A DNA stretch of 64,000 nt from Struthio camelus (taxonomy: Eukaryota; Chordata; Aves; Struthioniformes; Struthionidae), in NCBI RefSeq assembly GCF_040807025.1, contig NC_090946.1, forward strand, positions 4,010,001-4,074,000, read 5' to 3'. The notes beneath the pieces are model-generated. The model did no database searches. It saw only the letters and a list, made by a program, of their open reading frames with translations, and had not been told where the DNA came from. Below are positions 43,801 to 50,939 of this stretch, piece by piece; within the stretch, counting starts at the first letter, position 1; the number at the start of each line of letters is the position of its first letter. Both the position numbers and the translations under genes were made by a program.

Positions 43801-45969
43801 CAGCTCCCGTCCAGCGCAGTAGCCCGGGGACACGTTGACACGTTTCCCACACCGGGCAGTGCAGCAGGGCCAACAGCTCGCGGGGGACGTCGTCGGACAA
43901 AAGGCCCCCGCCGACATTGCTCCTGGCCTTCGCCAGCGGAGGAAAGCCTGGGGCGTCCGCAGACAGCACGGCCACACCTCGGTGAAGCAGCAGCGCGGAA
44001 GGAAAGGACAAAAGGGAAATGGTGAATTAAGCAGGCAGCGTCCTGGTGCCAGCTGTGAGCTGCCCAGCACAGCCATACCGCGCGTCCCTAGACCCTGCCA
44101 AGGCACGCTGCTGCCGACGGCACTGAGCTCGATGGCACAGATGACAACCAGGTCACTGGAGACGTGAGAAAACTCCCATTTGGTGGGACGTTCGGTTTGG
44201 GAAAAGGAGAGGAGAAGGGATCTGCCCCTGGTTTGAAACCCAGTGGCTCGGGACGGCGCAGGCTCTGCTGTTTAACCTTGCCAGCGAGCCCGGGGAGCGG
44301 CAAAGGCGCCGTGAGCACAGACGGTGCTGTCAGCAGCATGCAGCATGTGGGTAAGGAGACCACCAGGTGGAGGCCGGGGGGCAAACCGGGGGCAGGCACA
44401 CAGTTTGCAGGGGAGATAAGCTCAGGCGCTGTGGCAGGAGGCGCTCACCTCCCTCGGGCTGCAGGAAGGGCAGCCCAGCCATGATGCTGCCAGCTGGGAA
44501 CGGGCTCATGGCCCCACTCTGCCACGGACCCGCTGGGTGACCTTGGGCCAGGCACTCAGCAAGGCTGTGCCGCGTTTCCCTGTCCGGAAGGGCACCTCGG
44601 CAGGGGTGTGAGACCCAGCTACCCTGACGCTGCAGCAAGAGGGACTGCTGAGCATCCAGGGAGGGAGAAATGTCCCATCACAGGCAGCTATTCCTGAGCT
44701 GCCAACTCCGGGGCAGCACCAGCACTACCAGAAACAGGTGCCAGAGTAACGCGGTCCCCAGCACTGCCCCAGCCCGCCAGCTCCTGCAGGCCGCGCTCCG
44801 CCGAGCGCCCCGGGCACGCTGGCGTCGGCAGCGCCTGCTCTCCGAGCACTGGTGCTCCTCCACCTCTCCTGCCGGCACGTCCCCACGCTACCGCAGGACA
44901 CGCCGTCCTTCTCCCTGCTGAGCCTGGCGCCAGCCGCTCCCTCGGCCCTGGGACCCCGCAGGTAAGCGGCTGCCAGGCCCCGGCGAGCCATGTTGCCTCC
45001 GACAGCATCCCTTCCCCTCCACCTCCTCGTCGCGCCGGCACTGGGATCGGGCTGCCGCGAGCTCAGGCAGCCCCTGCTGTGCTGCTGCATACCCCAAACC
45101 CTCCTGATCAGCATCCCAGATTCTTCGATACAGGGCTGACTGATGCCTTCAGAGCATGAGATCAGCAAAACAGCACTGGCTAAAGCACCTTCCCAAACCA
45201 TCCTCAGTGGGCAGAGGTGCAGTGGGCTGATGTTGAGGGGGGGGGATCAGGGCTTGGGGGAGCCCCGGAAGCAAAGGGCTGAGATGGGTGGTGATGCTCT
45301 GCCCAGGGCTGGGTGCTCACCCACATCCGTGGGCTTTCCTTGGGGTCCACACTGGATGCTTCCCCCCAGGTGCCCTCGCGGCTGCCGGGAGCTCGCCCTG
45401 GGTCTAGTGCTGGGTGCCTGCCCAGGGGCTGGGTGCTTGCCAGGGGACAGGGTGCTCGTGCTGGGTGCTCTCCTGGGAGCTGGGTATTTGCCCAGGGACC
45501 CGGCGCTTGCCTCGGGGCTTGGGGAAAGATGCTCGCCTGCAAGCTGGGGGCTTTCCCCGGGGCTGCGGGCTCACCTGGGACCCGGTGCTCGCCCCGGGGG
45601 GGGGGGGGGGCTGGTGCTGGGCGCTCGCCGAGGGGCTGGGGGCTGCCCCGAGGAGCAGGTGCTGGCCCCGGGGCCGGCGCCGGGGGCCCCCCCGGGGGGC
45701 CGGCCGCTGCCCTGGGAAGAGCGGGGCGCCCCGGCGCCGGCGGCTTCCGCAGGGCGGTGACTCATTTGAAAGCCGCGGCGGCGACTTTCTCCCCAAACTG
45801 CCGTAACTCCCGGCCGGCAACTCCGGCGGGGCCGCGGGGCCGGCGGGGGGCTGCGGGCGGCCCCTTCGTGGGCATCCCCCCCCCCACCCCACGCCCTCCC
45901 CCTCCTCCGCCGGTGCTCGGCGCTGCAGGGGCGCTCACCTCCGCTGGCAGCCTCCGGGTGGAGGTACAT
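7784..45969 (-). CDS. SYT7: Synaptotagmin-7, whole spliced coding region
   Basis: Thirteen exons join to 2055 bases: 684 residues plus stop. Without the four linker cassettes the product is 403 residues. Order: short luminal N-terminus (1-16), one membrane span (about 17-37), cysteines 35, 38 and 41 (the palmitoylated cluster of SYT7), a basic stretch, a long disordered linker, C2A (about 415-540) and C2B (about 546-680). Predicted Ca2+ ligands are Asp447, 453, 506, 508 and 514 in C2A and Asp578, 584, 638, 640 and 646 in C2B; all are present. SYT7 senses Ca2+ with high affinity and slow kinetics, binds acidic phospholipid and SNAREs, and drives lysosome exocytosis, dense-core granule release and synaptic facilitation. 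Both C2 domains and the linker match human SYT7 as remembered, nearly residue for residue. Every junction is GT-AG with matching phase. The gene spans about 38 kb. Confidence 0.96.
8820..9040. promoter_or_regulatory. Putative conserved non-coding element
   Basis: An abrupt AT-rich island in GC-rich surroundings, with several TAAT/ATTA homeodomain cores (AATAATTGAC, GGATTAATTTTTC), a TTTATTAC and a near-palindromic GTAATAACGGAGATTAC. A smaller relative lies at 8440-8475. Base composition and motif density suggest an enhancer-type element; conservation was not tested. Confidence 0.4.
9750..10800. other. Unclassified lower-GC segment
   Basis: Less GC-rich than its neighbours and open for about 160 codons on both strands (plus 9773-10252, minus 9739-10233), with no family resemblance in either product. 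It may be a decayed mobile element, but no terminal repeat or known motif could be recognised. Confidence 0.3.
11392..11591 (-). CDS. SYT7: SYT7 exon 12 (C2B core)
   Basis: Residues 585-650 plus the last two bases of Asp584. It carries the strand [19 protein letters not shown], the polybasic face, and the third Ca2+ loop with Asp638, 640 and 646 ([11 protein letters not shown]). Residue 610 is cysteine in KRCLNP, where human SYT7, as I recall, has asparagine. The donor is AAG|GTGGGT; the acceptor CCCCCCAG. Confidence 0.96.
11762..11876 (-). CDS. SYT7: SYT7 exon 11 (C2B start)
   Basis: Residues 546-583 ([14 protein letters not shown] to AMDIGGTS) plus the first base of Asp584. It opens the C2B domain and carries Ca2+ ligand Asp578. 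The donor is CAG|GTATGA; the acceptor is ATCTCACAG. Confidence 0.96.
11877..12518 (-). other. SYT7: SYT7 intron 10
   Basis: Short intron between the C2A and C2B exons. Nothing recognised in it beyond AT-richer sequence at 11935-12060. Confidence 0.85.
12519..12688 (-). CDS. SYT7: SYT7 exon 10 (C2A second half)
   Basis: Residues 490-545, plus the last two bases of Gly489. Contains [20 protein letters not shown] with Ca2+ ligands Asp506, 508 and 514, and ends [12 protein letters not shown] in the C2A-C2B linker. The donor is AGC|GTAAGG; the acceptor GGTGCAG. Confidence 0.96.
12689..13316 (-). other. SYT7: SYT7 intron 9
   Basis: Short intron between the two C2A exons; no repeat or other feature recognised. 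Confidence 0.85.
13317..13587 (-). CDS. SYT7: SYT7 exon 9 (C2A first half)
   Basis: Residues 399-488 plus the first base of Gly489. An acidic serine-rich lead ([11 protein letters not shown]) precedes [12 protein letters not shown], where C2A begins. Ca2+ ligands Asp447 and Asp453 lie in [11 protein letters not shown]. It ends [13 protein letters not shown]. The donor is GAAG|GTAAGG; the acceptor GCCACAG. Confidence 0.96.
13588..14983 (-). other. SYT7: SYT7 intron 8
   Basis: 1.4-kb intron. No repeat or further exon recognised. Confidence 0.85.
14984..15119 (-). CDS. SYT7: SYT7 exon 8 (constitutive linker)
   Basis: Residues 354-398, completing residue 353. [16 protein letters not shown] to [13 protein letters not shown] is the constant linker segment next to C2A, near identical to human. 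It enters after two bases of a codon, so it accepts the optional exons upstream or exon 3 directly. The donor is ATG|GTGAGT; the acceptor is TTTCCCCAG. Confidence 0.95.
15120..18743 (-). other. SYT7: SYT7 intron 7
   Basis: 3.6-kb intron. The stretch 16080-16810 is CA-rich low-complexity DNA; 16840-17130 is purine-rich on the plus strand, hence pyrimidine-rich in the SYT7 sense. No extra exon recognised. Confidence 0.8.
16762..16809. repeat. CA-rich simple repeat
   Basis: Imperfect CACACACGTGCACACGC-type repeat of about 48 bases, at the end of a longer CA-biased stretch. Confidence 0.8.
18744..18869 (-). CDS. SYT7: SYT7 exon 7, optional linker cassette D
   Basis: 126 bases, a multiple of three, entering and leaving after two bases of a codon. 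Residues 312-352 include [13 protein letters not shown] then [13 protein letters not shown], matching the long human isoform as remembered. The donor is AG|GTATGA; the acceptor is CACCTGGGCAG, with a purine-interrupted tract that looks weak. The product is a hydrophobic patch followed by an acidic segment of unknown role. Confidence 0.9.
20310..20540. promoter_or_regulatory. Putative conserved non-coding element
   Basis: AT-richer than its surroundings, with CCAATTAAGG, GCTAATGAGATTCAT and GCAAAGTTAATGGC words. Suggestive of a regulatory element only; not tested by alignment. Confidence 0.3.
20791..20897 (-). mobile_element. MIR-like ancient SINE fragment
   Basis: The order AATGATTTTACCAGGGCTGC, GGTAGCAGAGCGGGTAACC, TCTTTCTGACTTAACCC follows the reverse complement of the MIR head/core (ACTTGCCCAAGG... 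GGCAGAGC... GTCTGACTCC). It is strongly diverged, as expected for this old family. Confidence 0.45.
21987..22355 (-). CDS. SYT7: SYT7 exon 6, optional linker cassette C
   Basis: 369 bases, a multiple of three, entering and leaving after two bases of a codon. Residues 189-310: [11 protein letters not shown], then a Gln/Ser-rich stretch ([13 protein letters not shown]), a Gly/Arg-rich stretch ([11 protein letters not shown]) and [16 protein letters not shown]. It matches the long human isoform as I recall it; likely disordered. The acceptor TTTCCCTAAG has a good pyrimidine tract; the donor is CT|GTAAGT. An overlapping frame is also open but shows no family match. Confidence 0.92.
24069..24167. 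repeat. Purine-rich (GA/A) low-complexity tract
   Basis: Almost 100 bases that are nearly all A or G on the plus strand, including a 12-base A-run; pyrimidine-rich in the SYT7 sense. Confidence 0.85.
24856..24883. repeat. TCTG/TCCG tetranucleotide repeat
   Basis: Consecutive CTGT units followed by CCGT units; a short compound microsatellite. Confidence 0.85.
25408..25443. repeat. 18-bp tandem duplication with GATA sites
   Basis: Two exact adjacent copies of GGAAGCTTTATCTGACAA. Each holds TTATCT, an AGATAA GATA-factor site on the other strand. A CACGTG E-box lies 20 bases before (25382-25387). Confidence 0.75.
26126..26341 (-). CDS. SYT7: SYT7 exon 5, optional linker cassette B
   Basis: 216 bases, a multiple of three, entering and leaving after two bases of a codon. 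Residues 117-187: [16 protein letters not shown], an acidic/basic middle, then [17 protein letters not shown]. The donor is AA|GTGAGT. Two acceptors are possible; only CCCAG before 26341 keeps the phase of the neighbouring exons. Its pyrimidine tract is interrupted by many G residues and looks weak, consistent with optional use. The end ([11 protein letters not shown]) matches the human long isoform as remembered. Confidence 0.88.
26342..26964 (-). other. SYT7: SYT7 intron 4
   Basis: Short intron between cassettes A and B. The purine repeat at 26442-26505 is a 64-base pyrimidine tract in the SYT7 sense, about 100 bases before the cassette B acceptor. Confidence 0.85.
26442..26505. repeat. GGAC/GACA/GAGA compound microsatellite
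   Basis: Runs of GGAC, then GACA, then GAGA units. Pyrimidine-rich in the SYT7 sense and positioned upstream of the optional cassette B acceptor. Confidence 0.85.
26965..27096 (-). CDS. SYT7: SYT7 exon 4, optional linker cassette A
   Basis: 132 bases, a multiple of three, entering and leaving after two bases of a codon. Residues 73-115: [18 protein letters not shown] to [13 protein letters not shown], a conserved aromatic-rich segment of the long isoform. The donor is AA|GTGAGT. The acceptor is GCCGCCGCCGTAG, a purine-interrupted tract ending in TAG, so probably weak. Confidence 0.9.
27097..29125 (-). other. SYT7: SYT7 intron 3
   Basis: 2-kb intron; the 27100-27360 end is CpG- and CA-rich. 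No additional exon recognised. When all four cassettes are skipped, splicing runs from exon 3 to exon 8 across about 14 kb. Confidence 0.8.
29126..29205 (-). CDS. SYT7: SYT7 exon 3 (juxtamembrane linker)
   Basis: Residues 46-71 plus the first two bases of residue 72: [19 protein letters not shown] to SEKKTI. It ends AA|GTAGGT, so residue 72 is Lys when joined to exon 8 and Asn when joined to cassette A. The acceptor is CTCCCTGCAG. Near identical to human [15 protein letters not shown] as remembered. Confidence 0.95.
29206..30995 (-). other. SYT7: SYT7 intron 2
   Basis: 1.8-kb intron holding an AT-rich block (29700-29925) that looks like a conserved element. No other feature recognised. Confidence 0.85.
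29700..29925. promoter_or_regulatory. Putative conserved non-coding element
   Basis: AT-rich with several homeodomain-type words: GAATTAATTGAG, GGCAATTAATGCCAATTAGC, AACAATTAGG and ACGATAATG. Sharp composition change from the flanks. An intronic enhancer is plausible but untested. Confidence 0.4.
30996..31099 (-). CDS. SYT7: SYT7 exon 2 (transmembrane segment)
   Basis: Residues 12-45 plus the last two bases of Gly11. [18 protein letters not shown] starts the membrane span; CGICQWC supplies the three palmitoylation cysteines 35, 38 and 41, and QRKL begins the basic cytosolic edge. The donor is CTG|GTGAGT; the acceptor CTTCCTGCAG. Confidence 0.96.
31915..31995. promoter_or_regulatory. Putative conserved non-coding element
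   Basis: Very AT-rich (AATATTAAACAATAATCG, TTAATAATTAATTCAC) inside GC-rich sequence. Several homeodomain and SOX-type words. Lies 0.8 kb 5' of the transmembrane exon in the gene sense. Confidence 0.35.
32217..32835 (-). mobile_element. CR1 LINE, 3'-region fragment
   Basis: The plus strand reads as the reverse complement of a CR1 3' end: GGAGATGCCACAACCTCTCC, GGGCAACCTGCTCCAGTG, TTTCTCCTCATGTTCAGG, CTCCTCTCCAGGCTGAACAG, AACTGGACACAGCACTCCAG and CCACCAGGACCCCCAGGTC occur in the expected order over 600 bases. Truncated at both ends, with no intact reverse transcriptase. CR1 is the dominant repeat family of birds. Confidence 0.9.
36279..36400 (+). repeat. About 22-bp minisatellite
   Basis: Five to six imperfect copies of GAGAGGGTCCCTGCGATGGGG, with GAAGAAGGTCC and CCCAAGG variants. 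Confidence 0.8.
37180..38230. promoter_or_regulatory. Intronic CpG island (SYT7 intron 1)
   Basis: About 1 kb of very GC-rich, CpG-dense sequence (CGCGCGCCCGCGGCCG, GGCGCGCCGGCGG), about 7.7-8.8 kb inside intron 1. It shows island-type composition without a recognised coding exon. It may be an alternative SYT7 promoter, a non-coding RNA promoter or an orphan island. Confidence 0.5.
38280..38360 (+). mobile_element. Possible MIR-like SINE remnant
   Basis: CCTGGGTTCAGATCCTGCC followed by CTCCCCATTCCCTGACTTCC and TTTTCTCAGCAC loosely follows the MIR head-to-core order. Short and strongly diverged. Confidence 0.25.
38735..38860. repeat. (ATCC)n microsatellite region
   Basis: Imperfect ATCC/ATCT repeats around a purer CATCCATCCATCCATCC core near 38787-38807. 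Confidence 0.85.
40000..40275 (-). mobile_element. Old CR1-type LINE fragment (diverged)
   Basis: The plus strand reads GTATATGACCC, GATTATCTGTGGCTCAAGAT, TTCCTGAGACTATGTGGTTT, GAACCGCCTTCCTTACTTTG, AACAGCTCCCTTTGATGCC, in the order of an older amniote CR1 3' segment. Strongly diverged, so the call rests on pattern memory. Confidence 0.4.
41500..41575. promoter_or_regulatory. Putative conserved non-coding element
   Basis: GAATTCATCTATAATAGATATTG and GCGATATTATCTGCATCTG lie in an otherwise GC-rich stretch, with two near-palindromic ATAAT/ATATTAT words and a GATA site. Weak evidence. Confidence 0.3.
44490..44600 (+). mobile_element. MIR SINE fragment
   Basis: ACTCTGCCACGGACCCGCTG, GGGTGACCTTGGGCCAGGCA, GTGCCGCGTTTCCCTGTCCG match the MIR order of CTCTGCCACTTACTAGCTG, TGTGACCTTGGGCAAG, TGCCTCAGTTTCC. 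Good for an element of this age. Confidence 0.6.
45400..45680 (+). repeat. G-rich minisatellite beside SYT7 exon 1
   Basis: Imperfect units of about 28-32 bases around GGGTGCTTGCCCAGGGGCT, with many GGGG runs and a 14-base G-run at about 45597. It ends about 260 bases into SYT7 intron 1 from the exon 1 donor. Strong G-quadruplex potential on the plus strand. Confidence 0.75.
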
Positions 45970-46124
45970 GGCGGCGGGGGGCGGCGGGGCCGGGGCTCAT
46001 CAGACGGCGGCAGCGGCGGGCGGCGGCGGCGGCGGCGCGGCGGCGGGGGCCCGCCCGCATGCGGCGGGGGGCGGCGGAGCCCGAGCTGCCGACCGGCTGC
46101 TGCTGCCGCCGGCGGGGCGGGTGT

Positions 46125-46130
<6 letters not shown>
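45680..46130 (-). promoter_or_regulatory. SYT7: SYT7 CpG-island promoter and 5' UTR
   Basis: Extremely CpG-rich sequence spanning exon 1 and the 160 bases 5' of the start codon. GGC/CGG triplet runs (46003-46045) would lie in the 5' UTR or core promoter. No TATA box. The island ends abruptly at the TG repeat starting at 46121, so promoter and 5' UTR either end here or contain that repeat. Confidence 0.6.
45939..45969 (-). CDS. SYT7: SYT7 exon 1 (start codon)
   Basis: 31 coding bases: [10 protein letters not shown] plus the first base of Gly11, corresponding to human MYRDPEAASPG as remembered. The donor is GGAG|GTGAGC and the phase matches exon 2. The MYxxPEAAS start and the downstream APSRD junction fix this ATG. 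Confidence 0.92.
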
Positions 46131-46177
<47 letters not shown>

Positions 46178-46234
46178 TGCGCGTGTGTGTGTGTGTCTGT
46201 GTGTGTCTGTGTGTGTGTGTGTGTGCGCGCGCGC
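46121..46234. repeat. TG/CA microsatellite at SYT7 5' end
   Basis: About 114 bases of nearly pure alternating TG with TC and GC interruptions, ending in GCGCGCGCGC. Lies 150-265 bases 5' of the SYT7 start codon. Confidence 0.95.
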
Positions 46235-46362
46235 CCGATCGCACATCCACTTGCTGCTCGCTGCTGGTGGGAGAGGAAACTGCAGCCTCCGCGGCGAGAA
46301 GGGATGCTCCGAGCCTCGCCTGCGCGCAGCCCGGCACGGACACGCGCGGGAACACGCGGCGC

Positions 46363-46401
46363 CGCGCGCGCGCGCGCGCGCGCACACACACACACACACA
46401 C
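46363..46401. repeat. (CG)n(CA)n alternating tract, Z-DNA type
   Basis: About ten CG dinucleotides run directly into about nine CA dinucleotides, with no break in purine-pyrimidine alternation. Among the sequences most prone to Z-DNA. Confidence 0.95.
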
Positions 46402-46865
46402 GCCAAACGTACGGGGTTGCCACGCACATACACGCGCCGTAACACACGCAGGGTGTCACGCACACGTCGCAGCTCACGTGGGGTCCCATGCAAACACACA
46501 CACGCACAAGCATGCACAAGCTCATAGGCACGCATGCACACGCAGGTACACGTGGGGTACTGCACATGGACACGGTAACACTTAGATAGTGCACACGCAT
46601 ACGGTAGTGTACATGGGGGACAGCGCACCCGCGCATGCCCACACGGTAACTTAACACGGGTTGCCACGCATACATCTGTGGTAACACGCAGGGTTGCACA
46701 CACACATCGGGTAGCACACACCGGGTTGCACATGCAAACACACCCACAGAGGGTGGCACTCACAGGATTACACCCACTCACACACATATACTCAGGGTAG
46801 CATACACCCGTTGCGTGCACACACACACACACCAGGGTAGCACACACAGGGTTGCACACGGTGGC
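46402..46865. repeat. Degenerate CA-rich minisatellite
   Basis: Loose repeats of CACACGCAGGGTTGCACACA and GGGTAGCACACAC for about 460 bases. Probably grew out of the adjacent CA microsatellite. Confidence 0.75.
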
Positions 46866-49379
46866 ATGCGGCGCCCGGGGAGGCGCCCTGCTCCCTGGAC
46901 CAAATCCGTTCCGGGTTTTCCTGGTGCCAGGGGCGGCGCGGTGGGCCGCTGCCCTGGCACTGCAGGGACCGCGTCTCCGCCGGCCGCCACGAGCGGCGGA
47001 AAAACACGGCTCGGATAACCACCTGTGGAACGGATCCGAGCCATGTGCTCCCTCCCATTATTTGTCCAACAGGCAAGGGCAATTTCTGTCCCTGCTTTTA
47101 CTGCCTGTTTAACATTTGCTAAAGAGATCCAGGGGAAAAACAAACAAATGGGAAAGCTGCTCTGCAGAGTGGCACCTGGATGCTCGTGGTGTACAAACAA
47201 CAGGGCTTGAGGGAGGCTGGTGCATTCACCTGGCCACGCATGTCTCTGTGGTCCTGTGGGGTCAGACACTTATCCTACCACAGAGTAACAGAGATGGGAT
47301 ACTCACGTGAGCGGTCTGGGTCTTGTGGGAGCTCTAAGGAGCAGAGCACAACCTTGTGCTCCTTGTGAGATCAAAGGATTAGTGTGCAAACTCTCTAGAG
47401 TTTTCCTGGGCACCTGCCTGGACAGGAGGAAGCCAGAAAACCACCCCCATAGTGATTCAGAGGCTTTTGGAATTATCTGCACCCCAGCCCACCATCCTAC
47501 ACTTTCCTTGGCCACAGGCTGCATTTCAAGCAGTAAATTCCTCCTGTATCAACCATTTAATGCAGAATGGAGGCCACCCTGAAACAGCAGTGACTACATT
47601 TAGGGATCGGGGATCCAGCTTTCATGCAGACAAGTTCATGCACCATGTGTGCTGCATCCGGCGCCGGGGGTGGGTCTCCATGTGGCCTCAACCTCCTGGG
47701 CAAGAAGCTGGTGCCTGCAGAGGTTCCCCCTGGTGCTTAACAGGAAGGACAGAGATGCAGAGCTTTCCAGACAGGCTTGTGATAGCCCTCCAGGTCTGAG
47801 GCCCTGGAGGAGCTATCCCTGCAGAAAGCCTGGGTTTCCCTGCTGGTACTGCACGTCTGGCCCGACAGACACAGCTGGGGGCCTCATGGAAGAGTGGACA
47901 GTCTCTGCAAGCTGAGGCCCTGCCAGGAGCCTGGGCTGTGTGGTGCATCCGTGCCAGTATGCTTGCGTGGCTGCCCCAGAGAAAGGGAGCCATGCAACCA
48001 GCACTGCCTCTTCCTGCGGGGCGATAAGCGCCTGGTCTCGTGTGCCTGACTCACTTGGCCAGCTCCCCAGTGGCCTGCTCCTTGGTGGTCCCTGAGCGTG
48101 ACCCTGGGCCAGGTCCGTGCTGGGATGGCCGGTGCATGCGTGCAGGCTGCAGCTGCACACCTCAGAGCGGAGCAGGAGCGCTGTTTGCTCATGCTCCCGG
48201 CTGGCAGCAGTGTGGCAGGCAAACTTCTGCGCGTGTGCACCTGGGCAAAACTCTCCCGGCGAGGGGCTGTGGTGCAAGTGTGCCTCTGGGCTCATCTGGC
48301 TCTCGGGGCCTGTGAGGACCCGGTGCACGATGGAGGGAACAGCCAGCGCGGCCCTCTGCCCTGCTGCACGTGCCAGTGTGCTGGGGGCAGGCAAAGCCTC
48401 ATCCCAGGCTGATGGAGCAGTGTAGCTTTATTTTGATTTTTTTTGCTTTGTGGGAACCTTCTCATTAAACCCTTGGCACAAACCATTGCTTTCGCACTGC
48501 TTTTCTCCACTCGCTTCCCACACACCCTTCAGTAAGCTCTAAAATCCCCGTTCCCCACATGCACAGGCATCCCAGCAGCGCCGCAACCTCCCGCACCCAC
48601 ACAGCCACGTTCGCCGTCACTTCCATCGGGGCCAGGTGGGTGTAAACGCTGCTGACTCATGCTGGGGCCAGGCATGCCGTGCACACGGGTGGAGCGGACA
48701 CCACCCAGGCAGAAAAACCCCTGTCCATGCTAAAGCCAACCGGAGCAATGTGGGAGGTGAGTCAGCGGGGGAAGCAATTCCGTGGGTTTAGAAAGTGCCC
48801 GGGAAGAAGGAAGAGCTGGCACATTGACCATGCCTGGAGCATGAGCCAGCTCGGTGCAACCCCAGCGGAGAGCATCTTTCCATGTGCCACATTGCACCCG
48901 CGAGCTGGAGTGGCTGGTGCTTGTGCAGCCTGGACACACTGGTGGAAACGCTGCGGTGGCAGCTCTTGCCTGCACCCTGGGCCAGAGCATAGTGAAGGAC
49001 TTCTCCTGTGGCTGGGATGATGCCAGAGCCATGCAGGGGTCAGGCCCCAAGCATCGCCCCTGCAGCCGTTCCCCATGCTGCACCACCAGACACGTGTCCA
49101 CAGGGCTGGAGTGCTCCCTGGAGTGGACGTCTGAAGGAAAGCAACATTGGTGTGGTGGGAGAGCAGCTCTGGTTCCTAATGCCAGCTGCAAACCTCTCCG
49201 GCAACCACAGCTCCTCGCCGAGCTTCCCATCACGGAGCCCACGTCACCCTTGTGGCTCTCATTGTGGGCTGCCAGCACAGCTTGCCCATGAAGGGCTGCT
49301 GGGGACACTCAGCAGATGCTCTCCAAAAGGCCAGAGTTTGACCACATCAGGATGAATTTCCTCAGGAGGCGCCTGCGCG
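46866..49379. other. Upstream intergenic DNA
   Basis: No exon, RNA gene or clear repeat recognised. Open frames of 100-190 codons occur on both strands but are frame shadows of GC-rich DNA without family features. Confidence 0.5.
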
Positions 49380-49800
49380 TGGCTCCCCAGCAAAGGCTAA
49401 TTTCCCTGCCAAATCACAATGTTAGTTCCCAGCCACTTTGCCTTTCACACTGTTCAAAAAAAAGGGCCATTACACTTCTTTCTTTTTTATTTTGACGATG
49501 GGGAGAAAATGGGTATTTCTCATTCTCCCTTCATACCAAAAGGGGAGAAACCTTTCCTTCCCCCTCCCCCCGCACCTTGCTCAGGCCTTTCATACAAATT
49601 AATCTTTGGGCTGAGGCCAAGCCTGGGGAAATTTCATCTAAAATGATGAAATTTTCAAGCCTAACGGGAGTAATTATAGGGGGTAAGGAAGCAAACTCTT
49701 TTGCGACTTTAACAAGAGCAGAATGTGACCTGGCACTTGTTACAGCTAATAAAAATGTTAATGAAGCAGCAATAACAATGCAGCGCTCGGATTCCTCCCA
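49380..49800. promoter_or_regulatory. Putative conserved enhancer-type block
   Basis: The longest AT-rich block upstream of SYT7, about 3.4 kb 5' of its start. It has many candidate sites: TACAAATTAATCTTTG, ATGATGAAATTTTC, GAGTAATTATAGG, GCTAATAAAAATGTTAATG and AGCAATAACAATG. The sharp edges and word density look like constrained non-coding DNA, but no alignment was possible. Confidence 0.45.
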
Positions 49801-50529
49801 TTCTTTTCCTTCTCTTCCAGGCGTCCCAGCTTTCCATCATTTCTCCCCATTCTGGTAGCTGGGTCTGACGGCAGGAGGGGATGGTTGGGGCCCCTTTTGG
49901 CAGACGGCGGAGCTCACTGGTGCGGTGCGGGCCGGCATTTGAGCAAGCTGTGGGACGGGGGAGGGGGCTGCGAGCAGCGCAGAGCGCAGGGCCGGCCCTG
50001 CCAGTCCTCATCTGCTGACGGTGGTGGCCACGCAGCCCAGTGACACGGTGTCGTGTTTGTCTTTCTGTGCAAACGTTGCCCAGGGGGCAGAACCGGTCGG
50101 GTAGCAAAGCGGGATTAGCAGCTCTCTGAGCTTGCATGAGCGGCTCAGCGCGTGGGTGTTTGTGTGTTTGCGTGGGTCCTAGGAGACCGAGGGCACCCTG
50201 AGCCCAGCCCAGCTACCCAGAAGGATGCACCCTGTGGGCTCACCTGGCCGCCAGCCCTCAGGATGTGCCATGCGCATGTAGGGAAGCAAACAGCTGCCAA
50301 GCGATTCGCTTCAGGAGGATGCCCATCCCTTCAATGAATTATTTCGGTGTATGAATAGCCCTGATTGACAAGTCCATCAAGCTATGTGCCACTAAAACAC
50401 AGCTACTGTCTTCATGCACAAGCTCTGGCAACTTACCCAGCAAAGGCGGGTCAGCTGGAAACTCACCCGAGTGGCCCAGCAGACAAGTGGCGTATCCATC
50501 CCTGCCGGCGAGTCGGTCCCTTGTCCGTC

Positions 50530-50640
50530 ACGCCATGGCAGAGAATCACAGAAGGGTTGAGGTTGGACAGGACCTGTGGAGACCATCTAATCCAACGCCC
50601 CTGCTCAAGCGGGGTCACCCAGAACACCTCCTGAGCCCCT
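50530..50640 (-). mobile_element. CR1 LINE 3'-end fragment
   Basis: AGAATCACAGAAGGGTTGAG, GTTGGACAGGACCTGTGGAG, ACCATCTAATCCAACGCCCC, TGCTCAAGCGGGGTCACC is the reverse complement of an avian CR1 3' terminus (AGAATCATAGAATGGTT..., CATCTAGTCCAACCCCC). About 100 bases, 5'-truncated as usual for CR1. Confidence 0.9.
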
Positions 50641-50939
50641 GCTCTGCACTGAGCGCCCTGGGACCACCGGTGGCACCCAAATGCCGCGGTTTCACCCGAG
50701 GGTGATCCCCCACGCACCCTTCAGACCTGCCTATCCTCCTTGGACGCACACATGCATTAGCGCAGGCACCCAGCGCCATGCTAGTGGGGCCCCTCCTGCA
50801 GCCCCACGCAGGATGTGGGGCGACGCCAAGCAGAGGGGATCGTCTGGCCTTGAGCTAAATGAGCAGTGGGAGAAGGAGCCTGGGGAGCCGCAGCCATCAG
50901 CCTCCACCCTTGGCAATGAGGTGTGCTTTTCACTTGGAG

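Larger units (their letters stand above)
31100..45938 (-). other. SYT7: SYT7 intron 1
   Basis: 14.8-kb first intron, the largest. It contains AT-rich conserved-looking blocks (31915-31995, 35450-35500, 41500-41575), CR1 and MIR-like repeats, minisatellites and a CpG island (37180-38230). No additional coding exon recognised. Confidence 0.85.

Noticed and set aside
45313-46527. 404-codon plus-strand frame over SYT7 exon 1
   Set aside because: Runs through a minisatellite and a TG microsatellite (long Val/Cys repeat). It is antisense to a well-supported SYT7 exon.
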